From a virus: DNA of 39,176 nucleotides. Under the pieces are notes generated by a model. It made no database searches. It was not told where the DNA came from and saw only the letters and a program-made list of their open reading frames with translations. The stretch lies in the IMG/VR virus record IMGVR_UViG_3300025087_000189, positions 1 through 39,176 of that record; one strand, written 5' to 3'. A program made the translations under genes and the position numbers. Shown in pieces: positions 5,319-11,402 of this stretch. Within the stretch, counting starts at the first letter, position 1. Each line of letters begins with the position of its first letter.

Positions 5319-5729
5319 ATGACCTACGAGCTTTCACGGAAGACAAGGCGAGGCGGCTACAGCACGAGCTTCGGCCTGACGGTCGAGGAAGTTCTGGCGC
5401 AGCTCCCACGGGTTAAGGCTGAGGCTTCCGTGCGCCTCGCCGGACGCGTTGTTGGCGAAGCCTGGCTTGGCGACTACCAGGGAAAGAAACGCTGGCTCTG
5501 GTATCTCGAAACGCCCGATGGCGAAACCGCTGGAGGCCTAGGCGATCAGGAGCCGCTGAGTCCCGATGGTAGGCCGCTTCGCAAAGGCATGTGTGTCTGC
5601 ACGATGCATTGCTCCAATTCCTGCGAGCCCACCTGCTGTCCGGACGGAACACCTTGGTGCAACTGCTGGTGCCATGAAGATGACTACCGCGAAATGGCGC
5701 GAGTACGACCAGAAGGGATTCCATTCTAG
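5319..5729 (+). CDS. Early Cys-rich protein, first gene of the rightward operon
   Basis: A 136-residue protein. The N-terminus (MTYELSRKTRRGGYSTSFGLTVEEVL) is followed by a compact domain and a striking cluster of ten cysteines and three histidines ('CVCTMHCSNSCEPTCC' then 'CNCWCH') likely to bind zinc or form a metal cluster. It ends in 'EGIPF', similar to the Pro-Phe tip of SSB proteins. I use ATG 5319, just after AGGGAG, though the spacing is short; GTG 5292 is an in-frame alternative. Its place at the head of the early operon suggests host take-over or regulation. No family is recognised. Confidence 0.65.
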   Translation: MTYELSRKTRRGGYSTSFGLTVEEVLAQLPRVKAEASVRLAGRVVGEAWLGDYQGKKRWLWYLETPDGETAGGLGDQEPLSPDGRPLRKGMCVCTMHCSNSCEPTCCPDGTPWCNCWCHEDDYREMARVRPEGIPF

Positions 5730-5731
5730 CC

Positions 5732-5983
5732 ATGATAAAGCCGCCGTTCTCGCGCCGACGGATGATGAAGAAGTCGTGGTATCGGGAGATGACCGTCACC
5801 GACATGACCGCCGTCTACCGGGCGCTGGGTGTGGAGATACGGGTAGCAGCCGAGAGACTCATGGCGGCCGGCTGGTCCGAGGACGAGGCCTATCGCCTGA
5901 CCACGCAGGCTTCGGATCAGTTCGGCGCCGGGTACCCGGGCTGGCAGAAGGTCAAGGCGGTTCAGGAGGCGCTGAACGCATGA
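5732..5983 (+). CDS. Small early protein, unknown
   Basis: An 83-residue helical protein ('VTDMTAVYRALGVEIRVAAERLMAAGWSEDEAYRLTT...', UBA-like spacing of helices). It starts two bases after the previous stop and ends in an ATGA overlap with the next gene. The start is unsure because none of ATG 5732, 5762 or 5789 has a well-spaced ribosome site. The conserved-looking part begins at MTVTDM. Confidence 0.6.
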   Translation: MIKPPFSRRRMMKKSWYREMTVTDMTAVYRALGVEIRVAAERLMAAGWSEDEAYRLTTQASDQFGAGYPGWQKVKAVQEALNA

Positions 5984-6264
5984 CCCCATCGATCGCCGAC
6001 CTCCGCCGCGGCCTCGCCCTGGGTGCCGGGCAGTGGCTCGCCGTCACCGCCGATGCCACGGACGACCAGGTGCGGGAGATATGCCTCACCGCGTACAACT
6101 GGACGGACGTCGTGATCGAGCGCGACGCCGCCATCGTGCGCGCCAGGCCGCGAGCGATCGAGAACCTGCGCCGGCCGCACCCACAACAGAAGTCCATCGA
6201 CGCGACAAGCGCCGATCTGCTCCGCCAAACCGAACCGCAACCGCAAAGGAGACTGAACCCATGA
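5980..6264 (+). CDS. Small early protein, unknown
   Basis: A 94-residue protein with AGGAGG about 10 nt before ATG 5980 and ATGA overlaps at both ends. The N-terminal 60 residues look folded ('IADLRRGLALGAGQWLAVTADATDDQV...'). The tail is basic and Gln/Pro-rich. No domain is recognised. It sits directly upstream of the OB-fold-like gene and is probably co-translated with it. Confidence 0.6.
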   Translation: MTPSIADLRRGLALGAGQWLAVTADATDDQVREICLTAYNWTDVVIERDAAIVRARPRAIENLRRPHPQQKSIDATSADLLRQTEPQPQRRLNP

Positions 6265-6830
6265 AGACCGAAGACCTTTTCCCCCGCAAGTGGCTCTCAG
6301 GAGAGGACCTCCCACACGACACTACCGCCACGATCGACCGCGTCGTGATGGAGGAGATGCACAACCCGGCCACACGTAAGAAGGAGCGCAAGCCCGTGGC
6401 CTACTTCGTCTCGAAGCGCAAGGCCCTGATCCTCAACCGGACCAACTGGATGACACTCGCCGGGCTCTTTGGCGACGAGTCGGATGAGTGGTCTGGCCGG
6501 CGGATCGTGCTCGGCGCGGACGAGGTCGACTCGCCCCAGGGCCGCATGCGAGCCCCGCGGATCCGAGCGGTCCACCCCGAAACCCTGGCGACCCCGCCGG
6601 CTGAGATCCCCGAGGAAGAGGACGAGGAGGAAGAGATCCTGACACCCGTGGCCCCGCCGCCGCCGATGGCCAACGGCGATGGCAAGAAAAAGACTCTCGT
6701 GGTTACGGAGTTCTGGGCAGCGATCCGCGACAATCACAAGACCCGCGAGGAAGGGGCGCGCATCCTTGACCACTGCAAGGGTGACTTCGAAGCCGCACTC
6801 AAACAGATCCACGAGCCGACGCCGATCTGA
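6261..6830 (+). CDS. OB-fold-like DNA-binding protein with C-terminal helical domain
   Basis: A 189-residue protein. Residues 1-105 match a widespread phage family by pattern ('WLSGEDLPHDTTATIDRVVMEEM', 'VAYFVSKRKALILNRTNWMTLAGLFGDESDEWSGRRIVLG', then a closing iRA..P strand). Its members look like OB-fold proteins and often lie near recombination genes. An acidic linker (EEEDEEEEI) and a Pro run lead to a ~45-residue helical end ('VTEFWAAIRDNHKTREEGARILDHCKGDFEAAL') like a UBA-type domain. A role in binding single-stranded DNA is inferred. AAGGAG precedes ATG 6261, and the stop shares a base with the next start. Confidence 0.6.
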   Translation: MKTEDLFPRKWLSGEDLPHDTTATIDRVVMEEMHNPATRKKERKPVAYFVSKRKALILNRTNWMTLAGLFGDESDEWSGRRIVLGADEVDSPQGRMRAPRIRAVHPETLATPPAEIPEEEDEEEEILTPVAPPPPMANGDGKKKTLVVTEFWAAIRDNHKTREEGARILDHCKGDFEAALKQIHEPTPI

Positions 6831-6994
6831 TGGACGTGCCGCTCACGCCGGTCGAACGCACCGCCGCCTCCGAAGCGCTGCGCCGGAAGGACAAGCGGAT
6901 CGCCGACCTGGAGCGTAAGGCCCTGACGTGCCCGAGCTGCGGGTGCGATTCAAGAATGCCGCCTATGCGGCTTCGATCCTACGAGGGACGATGA
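6830..6994 (+). CDS. Truncated zinc-finger protein split by an HNH gene
   Basis: A 54-residue frame starting in a TGATG overlap with the previous gene. A charged helix (ERTAASEALRRKDKRIADLERKA) leads into 'LTCPSCGC', half of a zinc knuckle, then an Arg-rich tail with no clear sense. The stop overlaps the HNH start as ATGA. The CPSCG here (6929-6943) nearly repeats the CPMCG near the end of the HNH protein (7510-7524). Joining at that motif gives a plausible intact 75-residue zinc-finger protein with an SSB-like tip, so this looks like the 5' remnant of a gene invaded by the nuclease. Confidence 0.55.
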   Translation: MDVPLTPVERTAASEALRRKDKRIADLERKALTCPSCGCDSRMPPMRLRSYEGR

Positions 6995-7638
6995 AGATCG
7001 ACGACCTTCCACGCTGGCTGGCGATGAGGATTAGTCTCAAGCACGACTGTTGGGAGTGGATGGGCTTCAGGAATCGACAGGGATATGGCCACTGCCAGTA
7101 TCGGGGACGATCCCATCTTGTCCATCGACTGGTCTATACGATGACCAAGGGCGCAATTCCCCAGGGACTGACCCTTGATCATCTGTGTCGCAATCCGTCG
7201 TGCGTCAACCCCGAACACCTGGAGCCGGTGTCGCAGAGAGAGAACACACTGAGGGGCGTCGTCGGGCAAAAGATGATGGCGACACATTGCTCGCACGGCC
7301 ACGAATACACGGAAGAGAACTCATACTACAGGAAGCGCGGCGGGCGAGAATGTCGCAAGTGCCATACCACAATTCAATCGGCAAGACACCATCGCCTGCA
7401 CCCCGAGGCCGGCCACATCAATGTTCTCTTGTCTATACGCGGACGTGAGATCGGTATCAAGGCCCGGCATGTGAGGTGGCACGTCAACCGTGGCCTTGTC
7501 GGGCCGGATTGTCCGATGTGCGGTGCGGATCCCGGCGCGAAGCCGGCCGACGAGCCGCTGGAGCACCGTTTCGTGGGCCCAGGCGAGGTGGACGACAACA
7601 GTGGCGGCGGGCACGAAACCGATCCGGTGCCGTTCTAG
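6991..7638 (+). CDS. HNH homing endonuclease with RWH/CPxC module and SSB-like C-terminal tail
   Basis: A 215-residue protein. Residues about 20-90 are an HNH_3 nuclease ('CWEWMGFRNRQGYG', 'VHRLVY', 'LDHLCRNPSCVNPEHLEPV'). A second zinc pair follows ('HCSHGHEY ... CRKCHT'). Residues 157-177 ('RHVRWHVNRGL...CPMC') match a module in the GIY-YIG protein at 3919-4584. After this comes a 37-residue tail rich in Gly/Asp ending 'HETDPVPF', unlike nuclease tails but like the acidic Pro-Phe tip by which SSB proteins recruit partners. I infer fusion of the mobile nuclease to the 3' end of the gene it entered. Confidence 0.88.
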   Translation: MKIDDLPRWLAMRISLKHDCWEWMGFRNRQGYGHCQYRGRSHLVHRLVYTMTKGAIPQGLTLDHLCRNPSCVNPEHLEPVSQRENTLRGVVGQKMMATHCSHGHEYTEENSYYRKRGGRECRKCHTTIQSARHHRLHPEAGHINVLLSIRGREIGIKARHVRWHVNRGLVGPDCPMCGADPGAKPADEPLEHRFVGPGEVDDNSGGGHETDPVPF

Positions 7639-7639
7639 G

Positions 7640-7687
7640 ATGGCGCAACTAGCCGCCCTCGCCGCAGGGGAGGTGAAGCATGATTGA
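7640..7687 (+). CDS. 15-codon leader-like frame in the repeated linker
   Basis: ATG 7640 directly follows the HNH stop (TAGG-ATG), reads MAQLAALAAGEVKHD and ends 8 nt inside the next gene. The peptide equals the C-terminus of the neighbouring paralog family, so it is either a coupling peptide or a leftover 3' end of a family member removed by recombination or HNH entry. Confidence 0.35.
   Translation: MAQLAALAAGEVKHD
7652..7683 (+). repeat. Repeated gene-junction linker, site 1
   Basis: Core GCCGCAGGGGAGGTGAAGC followed by ATGA. It supplies a strong ribosome site and the start of the 103-residue gene. Related copies are at 7956-7979, 8380-8407, 8461-8481 (+) and 36362-36390 (-). Confidence 0.75.
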
Positions 7688-7991
7688 CGCCCAGACGGTG
7701 CTGGCACGATGGCGGGACTGGGTTCAGGCGTTCCGAGAGGCTCGCCCTGAGAGACTTGGCACCTCCGAGAGGATGTGCATTCACTTGTGGGATGCCCTGG
7801 CCGCCTCGCAGGTGCGGGTGGAGGCCATGATGCTCCACAAACTTGCCCCGTCCCTTTCGGGGCCTCCGGAGTGCCTGGACTTTGCTGGGAGGGTGACGCC
7901 CTATGGTGCAGCATACGCTGAGGGCTATCGCGCCCGCCAAGCCGAGATAGAGGCCGCCGCCCTCTCCGCAGGGGAGGTTCCCGATGACTGA
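7680..7991 (+). CDS. Small protein of the DA(K/Q)TVL paralog family, member 1
   Basis: A 103-residue protein starting MIDAQTVLARWRDW, with GGGGAGGTG before ATG 7680. It shares three blocks with the proteins at 7984-8481 and 35678-36181: N-terminal DAxTVL, a central LAAS..RVEA(L/M) helix, and an Ala-rich end (AALSAGEV). The part between the blocks is unrelated. Its function is unknown. The pattern suggests modular shuffling around conserved joints. Confidence 0.65.
   Translation: MIDAQTVLARWRDWVQAFREARPERLGTSERMCIHLWDALAASQVRVEAMMLHKLAPSLSGPPECLDFAGRVTPYGAAYAEGYRARQAEIEAAALSAGEVPDD
7956..7979 (+). repeat. Repeated gene-junction linker, site 2
   Basis: Reads gccgccctctccgcagggga then ggt, close to the core of the other copies. 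It ends one paralog and forms the ribosome site of the next (7984). Confidence 0.65.
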
Positions 7992-8481
7992 CAAGCCCGA
8001 CGCCAAGACAGTGCTGGAGCGACTACGAGAACTGGAAGAGGAAGCCAGTCCCGCGCCTTGGACTGCGCAGGTGGACGAGGACCACAACCAAGAAGGTTCT
8101 GTGTGGTGTGGCGCATACGAGGACGAACGGCCGGCAGTGTGTGGTAGCCATGACGACGAATGGCCGATGGATGCGGGAGACGCGGAACTGATAGCCGCCC
8201 TGCGCAACGACGCCATTCCCGCCCTCGCCGCCTCGGAGCAGACAGTCGCTACGCTCCAGGCGCGGGTGGAGGCGCTGGAGAAGCGACGCGGATTGGTGCC
8301 TCTGTGGGTTGGACGGCGATACCATCGCGAGCTTGGACACACTCGCCCATTCCGGGAGTGCATGCACGAGGTTTGTCAGGCCGCCCTCGCCGCAGGGGAG
8401 GTGAAGCCCGCGGATCGTGTACACGACGAGTGGGGGCAGAACGTGATGGACGTGCCGCCAGAGGAGGTGAAGCATGACTGA
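7984..8481 (+). CDS. DA(K/Q)TVL paralog family, member 2
   Basis: A 165-residue acidic protein starting MTDKPDAKTVLERLRELEEEA. The first 11 residues are identical to those of the protein at 35678-36181, and 33 of 34 bases around the two starts match although the genes lie on opposite strands. The middle has a helix 'LAASEQTVATLQARVEALEKR'. Near the end the linker repeat occurs inside the gene ('AALAAGEVKP') and again at its stop, so the last ~35 residues look like an added segment. A stretch at about residues 23-70 (PAPWTAQVDEDHNQEGSVW..., DAELIAAL) resembles a small ead/Ea22-like phage protein domain. Function is unknown. Confidence 0.65.
   Translation: MTDKPDAKTVLERLRELEEEASPAPWTAQVDEDHNQEGSVWCGAYEDERPAVCGSHDDEWPMDAGDAELIAALRNDAIPALAASEQTVATLQARVEALEKRRGLVPLWVGRRYHRELGHTRPFRECMHEVCQAALAAGEVKPADRVHDEWGQNVMDVPPEEVKHD
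8380..8407 (+). repeat. Repeated gene-junction linker, site 3 (inside a gene)
   Basis: The full core is present but followed by ccgcgg in place of ATGA, so here it is translated through. This suggests a former gene end that was joined to extra sequence. Confidence 0.65.
8461..8481 (+). repeat. Repeated gene-junction linker, site 4
   Basis: gaggaggtgaagcatgactg, then a: the end of member 2 and the ribosome site/ATG of the 84-residue gene. The 5' part of the core differs from the other copies. Confidence 0.65.
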
Positions 8482-8728
8482 CAACCCGCACGCTCCTCAT
8501 CCAAGGTGGCTCTGGGTTTCGTCGTGTTCCCTGTGCGGATGGCGCAGTCCTCGTTTCGACAGCGAGAACATTGCTCGGGGCCTGGCATTGCTTCATGCGG
8601 TAATAAGGCATCCTTATGGACACACGACCATTGCCGCAGTGGACCGTCGGACCGCACTCGTGAATGATGCGATGGGATTACCGGGAGGGGCAGGGGAGGC
8701 CCAAGAGACGCCCCAGGACGGGGGCTAG
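8474..8728 (+). CDS. Small protein with a possible zinc pair, unknown
   Basis: An 84-residue protein with a strong GAGGAGGTG ribosome site before ATG 8474. 'WVSSCSLCGWRSPRF' offers a CxxC pair and 'LLHAVIRHPYGH' offers histidines. A Gly/Glu-rich tail follows. The layout resembles the small C/H proteins common in phages of GC-rich hosts. It overlaps the previous gene by 8 nt. Confidence 0.55.
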   Translation: MTDNPHAPHPRWLWVSSCSLCGWRSPRFDSENIARGLALLHAVIRHPYGHTTIAAVDRRTALVNDAMGLPGGAGEAQETPQDGG

Positions 8729-8729
8729 G

Positions 8730-9041
8730 ATGGCCGTCCAATCCGTGGACGCCCCCCAAGGCGGCTTGCGGACGTTGATCAGGTCCTACGGGTCGATCCG
8801 CAAGGCCGCCGAAGCCCTGGGCGTTTCTATCGGAGTGGCCGCCCGTGCGGCCAAGGGGCAGGAACCGAGGCGGGCTGACCTTCGCGCCGCGCTGGGTCTT
8901 CCGCCTGCCATCGGGCCCGATGTCCTTGTCATGGGCCAGCCCGTGACCTGTCGCTGCGGGAGGGTGTTCGTGGGCAAATGGGGGACGCGCAGGCGGCTGT
9001 GTCCGATCTGTCGCCCGAGCCCCCCGGCTCAGCTGGGCTGA
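8730..9041 (+). CDS. HTH plus zinc-knuckle protein, last gene of the rightward operon
   Basis: A 103-residue protein starting at ATG 8730 (TAGG-ATG after the previous stop). Residues about 14-55 form a helix-turn-helix ('LIRSYGSIRKAAEALGVSIGVAARAAKG'). The C-terminus has 'CRCGRVF ... RRLCPIC', a four-Cys zinc knuckle. It probably binds DNA and may act as a regulator. Transcription ends just after it. Confidence 0.65.
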   Translation: MAVQSVDAPQGGLRTLIRSYGSIRKAAEALGVSIGVAARAAKGQEPRRADLRAALGLPPAIGPDVLVMGQPVTCRCGRVFVGKWGTRRRLCPICRPSPPAQLG

Positions 9042-9079
9042 CGCGAACCGTGGTAGGCTAAGCGTGATCGCTGCGGGAT

Positions 9080-9103
9080 CGCTTCCCCTGGCCAGGGGGA
9101 GCG
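9080..9103 (+). terminator. Near-perfect 24-nt palindrome after the early operon
   Basis: Reads cgcttcccctgg then ccagggggagcg. The two halves pair with one G-T wobble. It is the first of three hairpins between the convergent operons and probably part of the stop region. Confidence 0.5.
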
Positions 9104-9111
9104 GAGGCGGG

Positions 9112-9132
9112 GAGCTCCTCACAAGGGAGCTC
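9112..9132 (+). terminator. Hairpin followed by pyrimidine-rich tract
   Basis: gagctcc (9112-9118) pairs with ggagctc (9126-9132) over a 7-nt loop and is followed by tctccttcatttct. It is the most terminator-like of the set for + transcripts. Confidence 0.55.
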
Positions 9133-9150
9133 TCCTTCATTTCTGAGAGA

Positions 9151-9179
9151 ATAGCGGGGGGCCGTCGACCCCCCGCTAT
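9151..9179. terminator. Strong bidirectional hairpin between convergent operons
   Basis: atagcgggggg (9151-9161), 7-nt loop, ccccccgctat (9169-9179): an 11-bp perfect stem two bases from the stop of the holin-like gene. It lies where the early + operon meets the late - operon and can act on both. Confidence 0.7.
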
Positions 9180-9180
9180 G

Positions 9181-9468
9181 TCATGACTTGGGCAGCAGCG
9201 TGTAGAAGAGCTGGCTCACCGTGAACGCAATGCCCACCGCGAATGCGGCAGTGTCCCAGGTCAGGGGCAGAACACAGGCAAGACCCGCGATTGCCACGAC
9301 ACAAGAGGCCAGCAGGGACAGGATGGAAAGGACGCCGCTGACGAAGGCCGAGAGGAATTTCACCTGATCCCCGTGCCAATCCAGGCGCGCCTTGAGGAAG
9401 TTCACCGCCGGCACTCCGATGAGGCCAGCGATCACAGCTGCTACAGCTGCGAAGACTGCCGGTTCCAT
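9181..9468 (-). CDS. Holin-like membrane protein
   Basis: A 95-residue protein with about three hydrophobic segments (residues 3-22, 40-66, 73-90) and few charges, ending LLPKS. AAGGGAG precedes ATG 9468. It follows an endolysin candidate and a coiled-coil membrane protein and is the last gene of the late operon. This is the standard position and shape for a holin that opens the inner membrane. Confidence 0.65.
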   Translation of the reverse strand: MEPAVFAAVAAVIAGLIGVPAVNFLKARLDWHGDQVKFLSAFVSGVLSILSLLASCVVAIAGLACVLPLTWDTAAFAVGIAFTVSQLFYTLLPKS

Positions 9469-9481
9469 GTTGATCTCCCTT

Positions 9482-9862
9482 TCAGGTTGTCATCCTGGCG
9501 ACCAGGACGACGATCACGAGATTGACGAGCACCAGCGCGAGCCACTTCCAGTCGATCGATGCGCCCTTCACCTCCTTCAACTGAACGTCCGCTAGATCCG
9601 AGGATGCGCTGATCTGGGTCTGCACCAGATCGGCCTCGGGTTTGCGCAGGGCCTCGATCACGGCCACGCGCTCCCGCAGGCCGGGCCCGCCATTGCCGTA
9701 GACGGCGGCATGGATCTGGTCGATCTTTCCCGAGTAGTGCTGCCACTCCTGGCGCACCTGGTCGATGTCCTTTCGCAGGTCCTCGACGTCTTGCTTGACG
9801 TCGGCCACGCCGCCAAGAATGCGGGCCAGCTGCATGTTCGGATCGGGGGCGGGAAAGGTCAT
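9482..9862 (-). CDS. Coiled-coil protein with C-terminal membrane helix (lysis accessory)
   Basis: A 126-residue protein. Residues about 10-70 are a charged coiled coil ('ILGGVADVKQDVEDLRKDIDQVRQEWQH'). Residues about 105-122 are a membrane helix ('WLALVLVNLVIVVLVA'). This resembles XhlA/haemolysin-type phage proteins that work with a holin. It starts three bases after the glycosidase gene stop. Confidence 0.6.
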   Translation of the reverse strand: MTFPAPDPNMQLARILGGVADVKQDVEDLRKDIDQVRQEWQHYSGKIDQIHAAVYGNGGPGLRERVAVIEALRKPEADLVQTQISASSDLADVQLKEVKGASIDWKWLALVLVNLVIVVLVARMTT

Positions 9863-9863
9863 C

Positions 9864-10754
9864 TCAGGGGGCCTCGAGAGTTGTGATCCGCCGCTCGTGA
9901 TCGTCGACGCGCTGCTCCAGTGTCAGCGGCGCCGGGGGGGGAGGAGCGGGGCCGAACTTCGGCATCGAGCGCAGCGCGGCCCAGATCGATGGATCCAATT
10001 TCAGGGCATGTTCCAAACTCCACCAGCTCTCCCCAAGCAGGCCGAGCTCGTGGACCCGCTCGTCAAAGGCGATCATGGCCTCGGCCCGGGCAATGCCTTC
10101 GTCGCCGTTGTAGGCCCGTCCCGCTGGCAGGATTGGTTTGTGCGTGATGCCTATCCACTGCCGCACCGACTCGTTGAGCAGAGCGATCGCCCGGGAGGAT
10201 GTCTCGCCGGTCCAGTAGGTCATCGGCATCCCGGCATCGCACCACTCCATGAAGGCTCGGTGCAACGCCTCCGGGTGCCAGGTCCCACCCGTCCAGCTCT
10301 TGTACATGGCGAAGCCGCAGAAGATCGCCGGTGTCGTTGGGCAGCCGGCCCGGAAGATGCTGCCAATGCTCCTGCCGCTGCCGATGGCGTTGGGCTTCTC
10401 CTCGAACCGGCTCTCCACGTCGAAGATATAGCCATCAAGCTTGAGGGAGAGCGACTGCGAGATGGCGATGTGCGCCTCTCCGACAGGGTCTATCCCGTAG
10501 AGGAACCCGTAGCCGAAGACCTTCAGCCCCCGGCTCTTGATGATGGCGACTGTCTCCGGCAGGACGCACTCGACCCACTTGGGCCGGAGGAGCGTTCCCA
10601 TGTTCGTGAAGTGCTTCCTGTTCCCATCGGCCACCTTGAGGATGACCGACTGGAAGCCGCCCTCGATCAGTTTCTCGGCGATCGCCGAAGGGATCCCGCC
10701 CGCCACGCGGGGGACGTTCCAGAGGAAGATGTTCTTGCCGAGATTGACAGTCAT
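9864..10754 (-). CDS. Endolysin candidate with glycoside-hydrolase-like TIM barrel
   Basis: A 296-residue protein. ATG 10754 has GGAGG at 4 nt. Repeating beta-alpha units carry acidic strand ends ('SVILKVADG', 'VFGYGFLYGIDP', 'GYIFDVESRFEE', 'PAIFCGFAMYKSW', 'PMTYWTGE'). 'FDVE' resembles the DxE active site of GH25-like muramidases. A Pro-rich linker near 265 leads to a short coiled coil ('LTLEQRVDDHERRITTLEAP'). Position beside a holin candidate supports a lysis role. The exact GH family is not certain. An upstream extension of the frame has no ribosome site. Confidence 0.6.
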   Translation of the reverse strand: MTVNLGKNIFLWNVPRVAGGIPSAIAEKLIEGGFQSVILKVADGNRKHFTNMGTLLRPKWVECVLPETVAIIKSRGLKVFGYGFLYGIDPVGEAHIAISQSLSLKLDGYIFDVESRFEEKPNAIGSGRSIGSIFRAGCPTTPAIFCGFAMYKSWTGGTWHPEALHRAFMEWCDAGMPMTYWTGETSSRAIALLNESVRQWIGITHKPILPAGRAYNGDEGIARAEAMIAFDERVHELGLLGESWWSLEHALKLDPSIWAALRSMPKFGPAPPPPAPLTLEQRVDDHERRITTLEAP

Positions 10755-10772
10755 CGAGCCTCCAAGTACAAT
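10744..10772 (+). promoter_or_regulatory. Sigma70-like promoter for the antisense HNH gene
   Basis: TTGACA (10744-10749), a 17-nt spacer, TACAAT (10767-10772), on the strand opposite the late operon. The -35 lies within the first codons of the endolysin gene. The predicted start is near 10779, after the first ATG (10775), so the HNH gene would begin at ATG 10784 with almost no leader. Confidence 0.65.
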
Positions 10773-10774
10773 CA

Positions 10775-11356
10775 ATGAACAAGATGCGAACTGCCCACTG
10801 TGCCCACTGCGGAGAAAACTTCTCCGCATATGCAAGCGAAATAAGAAGAGGCAGAAGATTCTGCTCTACTCGGTGCCAGTATCAAGAGCGGAGCGCGGAT
10901 CCCGTCGGCCGCTTTTGGGCGAAGGTCAAGAAAACTGGTACATGCTGGTTCTGGACTGCCGCCGTCGCGGGAAAGGGGTATGGGAGATTCAGTGTGGCGC
11001 CCGAGATGCCGGATGTCTATGCCCACCGCTTTTCGTGGGAGATGCACAATGGCCCGATCCCCAATGGAATGATGGTTTGCCATCGCTGTGACAACAGCCG
11101 GTGCGTTCGTCCGGATCACCTGTTTCTCGGCAGCGCCCAAGACAACGTCAATGACATGATCGGGAAAGGTCGGCAACCATCCTATGACGACCGCCGTGGC
11201 CCTCGCAGCCATTTCGCCAAGCTTGCCCAAAGACAAGTGGAAACTATCCGCATGATGTATGGCTCCGGACGTTTCCGGCAAGCAGACCTCGCCTCCATCT
11301 TCGGCGTTAGCCGCAACTGCATTCAAGAAATCACCTCGGGCAAGAGCTGGAGGTAA
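10775..11356 (+). CDS. HNH homing endonuclease inserted antisense in the late operon
   Basis: A 193-residue protein. The N-terminal zinc pair 'CAHCGENF ... FCSTRCQ' precedes an HNH_3 nuclease ('CWFWTAAVAGKGYGRF', 'AHRFSW', 'VCHRCDNSRCVRPDHLFLGSAQDNV'). A C-terminal helix-turn-helix ('RQADLASIFGVSRNCIQEI') would bind the target. It runs against every gene around it and has its own promoter, signs of a self-contained mobile gene. Start 10775 is the first ATG; if the promoter at 10744-10772 is used the real start must be ATG 10784. Confidence 0.92.
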   Translation: MNKMRTAHCAHCGENFSAYASEIRRGRRFCSTRCQYQERSADPVGRFWAKVKKTGTCWFWTAAVAGKGYGRFSVAPEMPDVYAHRFSWEMHNGPIPNGMMVCHRCDNSRCVRPDHLFLGSAQDNVNDMIGKGRQPSYDDRRGPRSHFAKLAQRQVETIRMMYGSGRFRQADLASIFGVSRNCIQEITSGKSWR

Positions 11357-11402
11357 AGCGGCCGGGGCAGCTTGGCCCAGGGCCAGGTAGTCGAAAGCGT
11401 CT

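Noticed and set aside
5566-6264. 232-codon + frame through the early operon
   Set aside because: Its first two thirds are a shadow of the genes at 5319 and 5732. Only the end from ATG 5980 has a ribosome site and sensible composition.
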